Below the pieces are notes generated by a model. The model made no database searches, had not been told where the DNA came from, and was given only the letters and a program-made list of their open reading frames with translations. A DNA stretch of 64,000 nucleotides from Aureococcus anophagefferens (taxonomy: Eukaryota; Sar; Pelagophyceae; Pelagomonadales; Pelagomonadaceae): positions 883,621 through 947,620 of the forward strand of contig NW_008705561.1 in the NCBI RefSeq assembly GCF_000186865.1, given 5' to 3'. This document shows, one piece after another, positions 34,714 through 43,272 of this stretch (position 1 is the stretch's first letter; each line of letters begins with the position of its first letter). The translations under genes and the position numbers were made by a program.

Positions 34714-35845
34714 TCAGTCGAGCGGCGCGAAGAAGGGGAGCGCGTTCGCGCTCAGCGTGCTCCGGCGCGCGCGCTTGGAGCGGCGCGCGCGCCAGGAGCG
34801 CTGGAGCGGCGACAGGGCCTCGGCGAAGCCCGGCGACGCGCCCGAGAGCGCGAGCTTGAGCGCGCACGAGAAGCCCGGCCCCGCGGCCTCGGCGCTCGCG
34901 AGGAGCTCGGCGTCCGTCGCGAAGGCGCCGCCGCCCCAGACGGCCTTGGCGCGGACGACGGCGGCCGCGTCGCGGCGGCGCAGCGCGCGGCGCACGCAGC
35001 GCGCGGCGTAGTCCGCGCGGAGCTCCGCGTCCGCGTCCTCGCGCTCCGCCGCGGCGCGCGCGAGGCGCGCCAGATTCCGCACGGGGGCGAGGCGCCGCGT
35101 CTTGAGCGGCGCGCGCGTGAGGGGCGACAGCACGCGCCGCGCGCCCCGGCCCAGCGCCGTCGCCTGTGTGGAAATCAACCAGTGGAACGCCCTGTCCAGC
35201 AAAAACTTCAAACCTCTCTAGCTCGGTCAAATCGAAGTCGATTCGGCTGATTTTTGGACGGATCGATTGCTCTCGTCGAGTTCTCGAAGCACAGCGGAAG
35301 CGCTTGTGTCAAACCGTTCGATTACGCTCACATTGAAGTCGGGTTGAAGATTTGATTTCCACACAGGCCGTCGCGATCCAGCGCTCGATGGCCTCGCGCT
35401 CGTAGACGACGCCGTCGCTCGCGAGCACCGGGTCGAGCATGAGCGCGTGCGTGATCGGGCAGCTGCACTCGGCCTCGACGGCGTCGCGCGTCCCCGGCGG
35501 CAGCGGCGGCGCGCGCGGCCAGGGCGCGTCGTCACCGGCCGCGTCCTCGCCGTCGTCGTCCCAGCCGCCGTCGTCCCAGTCGCTGTCGAGCTCGCTCAGC
35601 GAGCTCGCGTCGCTCGCGGACTCGGCGAAGCCCCGGGAGGCCGCCGTGCGCGCCGCGACGAGGCGCACGAGCGCGTTGAGGCCGCTCGCCGCCGCGTCCA
35701 GCGTCTGCGGCGGCGTCCAGGCCACCTCCATGGCCTCGTCGTCCGGCAGCTCCGCGAAGGAGCCCCCGGGGAAGTCGTCGTCCTCGGAGACGCTCGCGCT
35801 GTCGTCGAAGCCTTCGCTCGAATCGCTCAGCTCCTCGAAGTCCAT
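34714..35845 (-). CDS. U-box protein (probable E3 ubiquitin ligase), split by an introner element
   Basis: Exon 1 is 35845-35375 and exon 2 is 35163-34714, giving 306 residues after removal of 35164-35374. The N-terminal 110 residues are acidic (SDSSEGFDDSASVSEDDDF; DSDWDDGGWDDDGED). The U-box starts in exon 1 (CPITHALMLDPVLASDGVVY, EREAIERWI) and finishes in exon 2 (SPLTRAPLKTRRLAPVRNLA). U-box proteins recruit E2 enzymes for ubiquitin transfer without zinc. Read unspliced, the U-box is cut in half and each half runs into noise, so splicing is needed. The C-terminus is Arg/Ala-rich helix. Substrates cannot be inferred. Confidence 0.8.
35164..35366 (-). mobile_element. Introner element A1 in the U-box gene
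   Basis: A 203-bp element has near-perfect terminal inverted repeats (CTGTGTGGAAATCAA at one end; the reverse complement TTGATTTCCACACAG, allowing one base slip, at the other). It is flanked by an 8-bp target duplication GCCGTCGC (35156-35163 and 35367-35374). On the gene strand the intron starts with the duplicated GCGACGGC and ends with the element's CACACAG, so splicing rejoins ATC|GCG-ACG-GCG-CTG exactly as before insertion. It is visibly less GC-rich than the host gene and encodes nothing. Confidence 0.93.
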
Positions 35846-36158
35846 GGCGGCGGCGTTTAAAAAACTGGCTCAACCTTCGGACGGCGTGCGCATTGGCCCC
35901 AGCCGCCTGATCTTCTTGAGCTCTGATGATGCCGCAAGCTTCAACTTCGTCGCGAACGGACAAGACGTGCGCGCGCAGCACTTGCGCAGCTTCGAGTGCT
36001 TCGGGCTGCTGTGCATGCCGGGCGTGAACGTAACGTGAGTTCCCCGAAGTCCACTTAACAGGGCCTCGAGCAGAGCAGCACACAGGGTGGGGGCCGCGGC
36101 GGTCTTCTGAGCGAGCGGCGCGCAGGGCGAAGTGCGGGGCGGGGAGGTTGCCGTCCGC
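35846..36158. other. Intergenic region with a coding-like segment on the plus strand
   Basis: About 310 bp between the U-box gene start and the PLAC8 stop. The plus strand at about 35890-36035 reads like protein (RLIFLSSDDAASFNFVANG, then SFECFGLLCMPGVNV) and ends at AAC|GTGAGTTCC, a textbook 5' splice site. It has no start codon. It may be a lost exon or chance. Confidence 0.3.
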
Positions 36159-36953
36159 TCACACGACGTGGACGCTGGCGTAGGGCGTGCCCGTCGGCGA
36201 GCAGCAGTCGCTGTAGGGCTGGCCGGGGCTGCGCGTCACGAGGTCGTGCCGGAACATCCAACATGTGACGCACGGCCAGCACCAGTAATGCTCGCAGTCG
36301 ATGCCGCAATTGGCGCACTCTTTGTTCGGGGCGTCCGTGATCCCGTCGCGGGCGACGATCGCCTTGCGAATCTTGTTCATGTAGGACATGAAGACGAACG
36401 CGGTGACGAGACTCGTGAGCCCACTAATGTCGATGCCGGTCGCGATCTGCACCCCCCAGTCGATGATGGTCTTGACGATCATCATCGCGGCCAGGGGCCA
36501 CGCGACCGACGAGCAGGATCCGGGTTGGACCACGCGGTCGTGCAGCTGCCCGACGACGATGCAGGGGCAGCACCAGGCCGCTAAGCAGAGGTTGCAGCCG
36601 CCCGGCGGCGCGGTGCAGGCGCACAGCTCGCCGCCCTGCCAGTAGTTGCTCTGGGGGACGGGGTTGACGATGACGCCGGTGTGCACGGGCGCGACCTGGC
36701 CGGGCTTCGCCATCATCATGGGCTGCTGCACGACCATGGGCTGCTGCACGACCATGGGCTGCTGCACGACCATGGGCTGCTGCTGCATCACGACTTGTCC
36801 CGGGACGACTTGTCCCGGGACGACTTGTCCCGGGACGACTTGCGCCGACACGATCGGGGGACCCTCCATCGACTTCTCCATCGAGCAGTGCCGAGGAGTT
36901 GGGGCGTGAATGCTCGTCGATGGCGGAACGTTGACAGTGTTGCAGTGCAACAT
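36159..36953 (-). CDS. PLAC8-family cysteine-rich membrane protein
   Basis: ATG 36953 gives 264 residues; ATG 36881 (MEKSMEGPP) gives 240 and better fits the family start. The N-terminal tail consists of two tandem peptide repeats: QVVPG three times and QQPMVV four times. The PLAC8 core follows: YWQGGELCACTAPPGGCNLC, LAAWCCPCIVVGQLHD, then a hydrophobic segment (VAWPLAAMMIVKTIIDWGV) and ANCGIDCEHYWCWPCVTCWM. The CCPCxxxGQ motif is diagnostic. PLAC8 proteins are small membrane proteins linked to cell size control and metal or calcium transport in plants and fungi. It shares a divergent promoter of under 200 bp with the DUF4470 gene. Confidence 0.88.
   Translation of the reverse strand: MLHCNTVNVPPSTSIHAPTPRHCSMEKSMEGPPIVSAQVVPGQVVPGQVVPGQVVMQQQPMVVQQPMVVQQPMVVQQPMMMAKPGQVAPVHTGVIVNPVPQSNYWQGGELCACTAPPGGCNLCLAAWCCPCIVVGQLHDRVVQPGSCSSVAWPLAAMMIVKTIIDWGVQIATGIDISGLTSLVTAFVFMSYMNKIRKAIVARDGITDAPNKECANCGIDCEHYWCWPCVTCWMFRHDLVTRSPGQPYSDCCSPTGTPYASVHVV
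36717..36846. repeat. Two coding minisatellites in the PLAC8 gene
   Basis: An 18-bp unit (GGGCTGCTGCACGACCAT) is repeated about four times and a 15-bp unit (CGACTTGTCCCGGGA) three times. Both are multiples of three and encode the QQPMVV and QVVPG peptides, so copy number can change without a frameshift. Confidence 0.9.
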
Positions 36954-37032
36954 TCACTGCTCGACCTTGACGATGCCGCTAGCGAGCGGGCTTGACGCTC
37001 GGCCTCGTCCGCTGCTGCTACCATCTCGGCAA

Positions 37033-39101
37033 ATGCAGCCTCGCATCGACGCCCTCCCACTGCCGCGTCGCAAGCTCTTCGATGCCTGCATGCGGTCCTT
37101 CGTCGTCGGCAACACGACGCCGACGCCGCTCGCGCCGCTCGACGATCCCACCGCGCAGCGCGCGCGCGTGCTCTACGCGGCCAGCGGCGACTGCCGCAAC
37201 GCGCTCGAGACCGTCGGCGCCTGGCGGCTGCCGGATTTGGAAGTGACGCTCAACGACGGCAACGTCGTCGTCTGCGCGCGGAACACGCTGCTCCTGCGGC
37301 TCCTGCGGCGGCCGGACGTCGCCGCGGCCGACGTCGCGCGCGTCTGGTGCGACGCGTGGCTCAGCGCGGCCGCGGCCGCGGCGCTCGACCGCGAGCTGCG
37401 GGCCGTCGTCGACGAGCTCGACGCCCGCGGCCGCCTCGCCGGCGCCGTGGCGCTCGACGGCGGCTGCGGCGCCGGCGCCGCGTGCCGCGCGTGGCTCGCG
37501 CGGCGGTCGCGGCCCGGCGGCGCGGCGGCGTTCGCGGCCGCGCGCGAGGCGGCGCTGGCGCTCGCCGGCGCCGGCCGCGGCCGGCGCGACGCCGGCGCGG
37601 CCTGGCGCGCGCACGGCTGCTGCGGCGGCGACGGCGCGGAGCTCCGGGCGCTCGGGCTCGCGAACGAGACGCTGCGCGACCCCGGGCCCGCGGCCGCGTT
37701 CCTCGAGACGCAGGGGCCCGGCGGCGCCCTCGGCACGGCCGCGGCCGTCGGCACGGCGGCGTTCCGCGCCGACGCCGCGCGGGCCTGGGCGCGCCTCGGC
37801 GCCTTCGCGAACGAGCCCGGCGCGCGCTTCGTCGTCTCGAGCCGCGACTGCTGCGCGCCGCGGTCCTGGCCCGCGCGGTCCTTCGACGCCGTCGACACGT
37901 CCAACGTCGCCGACTACGCGGGGCTGTGGAACCTGCTTTTGGCCTGTGGCCCGCTCGTCGCCGACGGCGGCTACGCGCAGACGGAGCACGCGCTGACCAG
38001 GGCAGCACAAGAGAGCGAAATTCCCAACTTCAAAGGCTCCGATCTCGGCCGCTTTCCACTCGTTTCGGCTGATTTTTGGACGAGCGATCATCTCTCGGAC
38101 CGGTCTCGAAGCGTGGATGTGTTTTCCGTGACGCGCGCGCGTGGAACACTCATGTTGAAGAGAACTTGAATCACCCTTTTCCTGCCCAGGCGCTGACCGT
38201 CGCGTCGGACGCGCGCGCGGTCCTCCTCGAGGAGCTGCCCTACGACGCCTGGGCCCACGCCTTCCTGCTCGCCTCCGTGGGCTGGGAGATGGCCGGCGCG
38301 CACACGACGGCCGGCGACGAGCGCGTGACGCGCCTGCGCTGGCGCCGCGCCGCGGCGTCGCGGGCGCCGCGCGACTGCCGGCGCCGCGACGCCGCGGCCA
38401 AGGCCAAACGCCGCGAGACGTTCCGGAGCGTGCTGGCGCAGCTGCTCCTTCGCGTGGCGCCCATCCCCATGCATCCGGACTTCTTCGCGAGCGCCGAGGC
38501 GCCCGTCGAGGGCTCGTACGCGTTCCCGAAGTCCACGGCCGCGACGGTCGTCCACGTCGCCGCGCGGTCCGCGTCGCGCGCGGCGACGGGCTGCCTCGAC
38601 GCGCTCCTCGCCGAGCTCGGCGGCGCGGCCGTCGCGCGGAACCTGCGCGTCGCGCTCGAGGCGGAGATGCTCCTGGAGCGGCGCGCGCTCCGGCTCGCGG
38701 CGCCGCGGTTCCGCTTCCGGAACCGCGCGGTGCTCCGCGCGGCGACCTTCGCCGTCGCGCCCCGGTCCGGCGACCTCGCGGCGCCGCGGGGCGGCGTCCA
38801 CGAGCCGGCGCTGGGCGTCGCGCTCCTCCGCGACGACGCGGTCCTCCGGGACGCGCTCGACGTCGACGGCAGGTGGGAGATCGACGGCGAGGGCGCCGTC
38901 GTGAACCTGCTCTACGAGCTCTTCTGCGACCTCGAGGGCGACGAGCTCCAGCTCCTGGACCGCGTCGCCTTCGACCCGGCGACGAACCGGCTCACGCTCC
39001 TCCTCCCGAGCGACCTCGCGGGCTTCTCGCGCGCCGTCCTCCTCGACGTCCAGCGCTTCGCCGTCATCGCCGAGCCGCTGTCGCTCGACTCGGACCTTTA
39101 A
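37033..39101 (+). CDS. DUF4470-domain protein, split by an introner element
   Basis: Exon 1 is 37033-37989 and exon 2 is 38190-39101, giving 622 residues. The N-terminal region has the DUF4470 signature: ARVLYAASGDCRNALETVGA, then LEVTLNDGNVVVCARNTLLL and a later FDAVDTSNVADYAGLWNLLL. These domains occur in fungal and animal MYND-finger and dynein-assembly-type proteins; here no MYND finger is seen. Exon 1 reads HALTRAAQESE into the element; splicing gives TEHALTVASDARAVLL, which restores a plausible helix. The C-terminal half is a globular region of unknown fold. ATG 37033 is preferred over 36910, which lies in the divergent promoter. Confidence 0.75.
37998..38189 (+). mobile_element. Introner element B1 in the DUF4470 gene
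   Basis: A 192-bp element is flanked by the 8-bp duplication GCGCTGAC (37990-37997 and 38190-38197). Its ends are CAGGGCAGCACAAGAG and, read inward from the other side, CTGGGCAGGAAAAGGG. The intron runs from the first target copy (GC donor) to the element's terminal CTGCCCAG, 200 bp in all, and splicing restores CAC|GCG-CTG-ACC-GTC. It shares over 80 bp of internal sequence with element B2, including TTCGGCTGATTTTTGGAC. Confidence 0.92.
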
Positions 39102-39123
39102 GGTAGACTCTAGAGTTAGACCT
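39102..39123. terminator. 22-bp convergent gene boundary with palindrome
   Basis: Only 22 bp separate the stop codons of two convergent genes. The gap holds the perfect palindrome ACTCTAGAGT, and both stop codons lie in copies of a direct repeat GACCTTTAAGG. Its use in 3' end formation is inference. Confidence 0.4.
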
Positions 39124-40041
39124 TTAAGGCGCCCCGACGTCGCGCGGGCAGACGCGCTCGAGGCGCACGGCCGCCAGCGCGCCGCGCTCGTAGGACCGCG
39201 TCGCGACGACGAACTCGCCCGCGCCGTCGTCGGAGAAGACGACGGAGCCGACGGCGACGTCGAGCGCGTCGCCCGCCGCCGTCGCCGAGATGAAGACGCC
39301 GCCCGGCAGCGCCGTGGCGCCCGGGGGCACGAGCGGCGCGCCGCCGGCGACGTCCGCCGGCGCGCGCGTCCACTTGGCGCGCGGCAGCAGCCAGGGGCTC
39401 GCGCGCGCCTCGAGGACGTCGTTCGTCGCGCCGCCCTCCCAGGCCGCCGCCGACGCGACGACGGAGAGCTGGCCGGAGAGCAGCGCCTGCGCCGAGGCGG
39501 CCGCGTCGCCCGCGCGCGCCTCGTGGACGACCTCGGCGACATCGACGGTCGTGCCGTCGAGCACGCAGCGCACGCGCCGCCGCGACCGGTCGCCGTGGCT
39601 CAAACAGACGTCGAAGGCCAGCGTCTCCGTCGTCGTCGGCCCGAAGCACCAGGAGCCGTCGTCGAAGTAGACGAAGCCGTCGTCTTGTCTGTTCAGCAGC
39701 GGGCCCTCGACGCCGTCCGTCGTCGCGCGGACGCCCTGGACGGCGCCGCCGCAGGACCGCATGACCTCGGCGACGTCCGTCTCGCTGGCCACGGGCACGG
39801 CGAGCCACCAGCGGTCGCCGTCGCCGGCGCTCAGCTCGACGTGGTCGTCGATGGGCCTCGAGCTCCAGGTGTAGCGCGAGCCGGCCCAGGCGCCCGTCGC
39901 CGCCGCGTTGAAGGCGTCGAAGTTCGGCGCCAGGGAGGCGGCTTGTGGGATGAGCAGGAGCGGGAGCAGCGCCCAGCGGCGAGTGCGGAGCGGACTGCGG
40001 CTCGCCGCGGCCGAGCACGACTGGGAGACCGCGGCCTCCAT
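39124..40041 (-). CDS. Predicted plastid-targeted protein of unknown function
   Basis: The protein has 305 residues from ATG 40041. The N-terminus has a hydrophobic signal core (RRWALLPLLLIPQAAS) followed by LAPNFDAFNAAATGAWAGSR, in the style of bipartite plastid presequences (cleavage before a hydrophobic residue). The mature part resembles beta-barrel lipocalin-type or CpcS-like plastid proteins: AWAGSRYTWSSRPIDDHVEL, LLNRQDDGFVYFDDGSWCFG, FDVCLSHGDRSRRRVRCVLD and AKWTRAPADVAGGAPLVPPG. Similar folds bind bilins or other chromophores, but this is only a suggestion. It is convergent with the DUF4470 gene. Confidence 0.55.
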   Translation of the reverse strand: MEAAVSQSCSAAASRSPLRTRRWALLPLLLIPQAASLAPNFDAFNAAATGAWAGSRYTWSSRPIDDHVELSAGDGDRWWLAVPVASETDVAEVMRSCGGAVQGVRATTDGVEGPLLNRQDDGFVYFDDGSWCFGPTTTETLAFDVCLSHGDRSRRRVRCVLDGTTVDVAEVVHEARAGDAAASAQALLSGQLSVVASAAAWEGGATNDVLEARASPWLLPRAKWTRAPADVAGGAPLVPPGATALPGGVFISATAAGDALDVAVGSVVFSDDGAGEFVVATRSYERGALAAVRLERVCPRDVGAP

Positions 40042-40168
40042 GCTTGTGGCAGCTCCACTATCAGTTCTAGCTGAGCACGTCTGAGCTCGCTAAAATGCAA
40101 AGTGCCGCTTCAACGTCGGTCGGTGAAGATCGTCGGTTGCCCGATGTTGTAAGGGCAGCCCAGTCTCA

Positions 40169-43114
40169 ATGGACGACATCGGCGCCGACGACGCGGCGCT
40201 CATGGAGGAGCTGCCCCCCGGCGCCGTCGCCGAGCCCGACGAGGAGCCGCCGACGGAGGCTCACCAGTGGAAGACCGGGTACGAGCTGCTGCGCGAGCGC
40301 CACGACAAGCTCAAGGCGGACCGGGCCAAATTTGTAGAAAAGGCCGGCCGCCTCGCGAAGAAGGTCGCGATCCAGGACGACTTCCTCAAGGTCGAGGGCG
40401 CGGGCGGCGGGTCGCGGGGCCGCCAGCTGGAGATCCTCCAGACGGAGCTCGACCGGCGCGACCGCGAGAACGCGCTCCTCAAGCGCAAGCTCGGCCGCGC
40501 GGCGCTCCAGGCCAAGGACGCGCCGTCGCTGTCCCAGTACCTGGACGCGGCGAACCCCGCCGCGCGCTTCGGCGCGGCGAACCGGCCGCGGTCGCCGGCG
40601 CGGCCCGGGTCCCTGTCCACGGAGGCCGCGCGGCTCGTCGCGCTCGAGGGCGAGCTCGCCAAGTTGAAGGCGAAGCAGCGGAGCGACCAGACGGACCTGC
40701 GGAGGACGCGCGAGGAGCTCGTGCGCCTGGGCAAGATGAACCAGGCGCTCCGCGCGAATTCGAAGCGCGCGCGCAAGGAGCGCGTCGACATCGCGCGCGC
40801 GGGCGCCTACGCGGACGCGTCGGCCCTCGCCGCGGAGCAGCGCGGCGCGTCCGACGACGTCCGGCGACACGTTCCGCCGGACCCCGTGATGAAATTCAGC
40901 AACCCGGCGAGCATGCTCGCGGGCGCCGGCCCCGGCGGCCCGGCGACGCCCTCGGCGGTCGAGCACACCTTCGGCGGCACGCGGAAGCCACCTTCGGAGC
41001 CCGCGACGCGGCTCGTGGAGGACGCGCTGCGGCGCGCCGCCGCCGAGGTCGAGGGCCCGAGCCCGAGAGCGTCCGCGGGCGCGGGCGGCGCCTTCGCCGT
41101 CGGCGCGAAGGTCGAGGCGCGGTTTCGCGGCGGAAAGAGGTCCTACGGCGGCGTCGTCGCCAGGGACCACGGCGACGGGACCTACGACATCGACTACGAC
41201 GACGGCGAGAAGGAGGCGCACGTCGCCGAGGCGCTCGTCGCGGAGAAGCCGTCGCCCCGCGCGTCGGGGCCGCCGCCGGTCGCGGCCGCGCCGCCGCCGG
41301 AGCTCGCGGAGCTCGCGGCGCTCCTGAAGCAGACCATCGCGAGCAGTGCCGGCGGCGACGCGGCGCGCGACCTCGAGGCCCAGCTCGCGGCCGCGCGCGA
41401 CGAGCTCCGGCTCGCGAAGCTCGGCGGCGACGCCGTGCCGCGCGAGCTCCACGACGACGCCGTGAAGCAGCTCGAGGAGTCCCAAACGACGATCAAAAAG
41501 CTCCGCGAGGCCCTCCTCGACTCGCAGCGGCAGGCCGAGGCCGCGACGTCGAACGGCGACGACGTGCGGCGGCTCCGGCGGGACCTCGCGGACGCGGAAG
41601 ACGAGGTCGCGCGGCTCCGACGGACGCCGGCGACCGACGGCGCGGCCGCGGCCGCGGACCGGCGCGCGGACGAGTACCGGGTCCTCTACGACGAGGCCAA
41701 GGTCGTCGCCATGGAGTTCGAGATGCGCTACTTCCGGGACCGCGACGACGTGGGCGCCGCGGCGTACGCGGCCGGCCGCGCGGCGGGCGCGGCGCGCCGG
41801 GCCCCCGCCGAACCCGCCGCCGCGAAGAAGCCGGCCGTCGCGAAGAAGCCGGCGGTCGCGCCTCTCGCGCTCGCGCCGACGACGCCCGCGCCCGCGCCGG
41901 CGCGCCCGGCGCCGCCCGCGTCGTTCCGGCGGCGGCTCTGCGTCGTGCGAAACTGCCGCGTGCGCCTCCGCCAGGCCCTCCCGGGCCACAACGACTTCGA
42001 GCCCAAGGACGGCCGCGGCGCGGCGCTCCAAATCGGCGCCCGGCTGCCCTACCTCCTCTGCGTGCGCGTCGCGAACCACCACTGGTCCAAGGACCGCGAG
42101 CCCGTGGACGTCTTCGCGTTCTGGGCCTGGCTCGACGGCAGCTGCGGCTGGGTCACGGGCCTCCACGAGGTCGGCGGCGGCGCGGACGAGCGAGGGTCGA
42201 CGCTGGGCTGGGCGACGGGCCGCGTCGCGCCGAGCCTCGTGCCGTGCACCGGCCAGCTGGCCGTGAAAGACGGGTTCCGCCGCGACCTGCGGCCCGAGTC
42301 CATCGTCGCCTGCGACGACCTCGAGCGGACCGTGCTCTCCGCCGAGGGCTGGCAGGCCGACGCGCCGGCGGCGCTCGTCGACGCGCGCATGGACGCGAAA
42401 ACCGGCGACGGCCTGCGCTACGCGAACTGCGAGGCCGCGGAGCACCCGAAGGGCAGCGGCACGGTCTGGCTGTCCTACGCGGTCGTCGCGCGCGCGCCCT
42501 CGAAGTGCTGCCCCGCGCCGGCGGGCCAGTGCGGCCGCGACCCGCCCCAGGAGCGCCTCGGCCGCTGGCTCTGGGTCCGCTTGGACGACGCCGCCGCGCC
42601 GCGGCCCGTGTCCGCGCCGGGAGACGCGCTGGTCCTCGACCGGTCCCTCGGCGTCTTCCCCGCGGCCTGGCCGCCCGCGCCGCCCCTGTCGCCGCGCCCC
42701 CCCGGCGACACGGCGGAGCAGCGGCTCTGGGCGTTGCTCGACCACGCCGTGGCCTTTGCTCGGTCCGCGCTCGACGTCGTCCATCGGGCGAACGCCGTCG
42801 TCGTCGCGGAGCGCGAGCTCCGGGGGCCCTCCGTCGACGCGCGCGACGCGGCCCTCGCGGCCCTCGCCGCCGCCGCCGACGAGGCCGCGCCGCCGGAGGG
42901 CGCCGACGCGCTCCGCGCCCTCGAGGCCGCGCTCGCGGAGCGGGCGCGCGGCGAGATCGGCGCCGCGGCCGCGCGCCTGTTCTCCGTGCTCCGCGCCTGG
43001 CTCCACCGCCGCTTCAAGGAGGGCCTCGACGTCGACGACCCGCCGCCGCCCGCGCCGGCGCCCGTCGCTGAGGAGGAGGAGGAGGGCGTGTCGCGGCTCT
43101 GGTGGGTCGGGTAA
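40169..43114 (+). CDS. Coiled-coil protein with a Tudor-like domain and a conserved C-terminal region
   Basis: The protein has 981 residues. Residues 33-230 are a long coiled coil (KLKADRAKFVEKAGRLAKKV; LEILQTELDRRDRENALLKR). At about 310-355 a Tudor/SGF29-like barrel appears: GAKVEARFRGGKRSYGGVVA then DHGDGTYDIDYDDGEKEAHV. A second coiled coil follows, with a short KKPAV repeat and proline-rich linker. The C-terminal 400 residues are globular: LPYLLCVRVANHHWSKDREP, VDVFAFWAWLDGSCGWVTGL, GSGTVWLSYAVVARAPSK, ending in an acidic tail and LWWVG. Tudor modules of this type bind methylated lysine or arginine. The role is unknown; cytoskeletal or chromatin scaffolds would both fit. Confidence 0.65.
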   Translation: MDDIGADDAALMEELPPGAVAEPDEEPPTEAHQWKTGYELLRERHDKLKADRAKFVEKAGRLAKKVAIQDDFLKVEGAGGGSRGRQLEILQTELDRRDRENALLKRKLGRAALQAKDAPSLSQYLDAANPAARFGAANRPRSPARPGSLSTEAARLVALEGELAKLKAKQRSDQTDLRRTREELVRLGKMNQALRANSKRARKERVDIARAGAYADASALAAEQRGASDDVRRHVPPDPVMKFSNPASMLAGAGPGGPATPSAVEHTFGGTRKPPSEPATRLVEDALRRAAAEVEGPSPRASAGAGGAFAVGAKVEARFRGGKRSYGGVVARDHGDGTYDIDYDDGEKEAHVAEALVAEKPSPRASGPPPVAAAPPPELAELAALLKQTIASSAGGDAARDLEAQLAAARDELRLAKLGGDAVPRELHDDAVKQLEESQTTIKKLREALLDSQRQAEAATSNGDDVRRLRRDLADAEDEVARLRRTPATDGAAAAADRRADEYRVLYDEAKVVAMEFEMRYFRDRDDVGAAAYAAGRAAGAARRAPAEPAAAKKPAVAKKPAVAPLALAPTTPAPAPARPAPPASFRRRLCVVRNCRVRLRQALPGHNDFEPKDGRGAALQIGARLPYLLCVRVANHHWSKDREPVDVFAFWAWLDGSCGWVTGLHEVGGGADERGSTLGWATGRVAPSLVPCTGQLAVKDGFRRDLRPESIVACDDLERTVLSAEGWQADAPAALVDARMDAKTGDGLRYANCEAAEHPKGSGTVWLSYAVVARAPSKCCPAPAGQCGRDPPQERLGRWLWVRLDDAAAPRPVSAPGDALVLDRSLGVFPAAWPPAPPLSPRPPGDTAEQRLWALLDHAVAFARSALDVVHRANAVVVAERELRGPSVDARDAALAALAAAADEAAPPEGADALRALEAALAERARGEIGAAAARLFSVLRAWLHRRFKEGLDVDDPPPPAPAPVAEEEEEGVSRLWWVG

Positions 43115-43272
43115 AGACGGCTCCTTGAACCCCAACTTGCCGGAACAGAGAGAGCGCTCTCTCAGCATGAGCCTGCTGTATCGAGTCAGGCGGCCGCGCC
43201 GCGGCGCCGCGGCCTGAGCGCCACCGCAAGGAGCGCGCGGTACAACCCGCGCGCACGACCGACGCCGACAGC

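Noticed and set aside
36910..37032. N-terminal extension of the DUF4470 protein from ATG 36910
   Set aside because: The 41 extra residues overlap the divergent PLAC8 start region and show no domain; ATG 37033 directly precedes the globular part.
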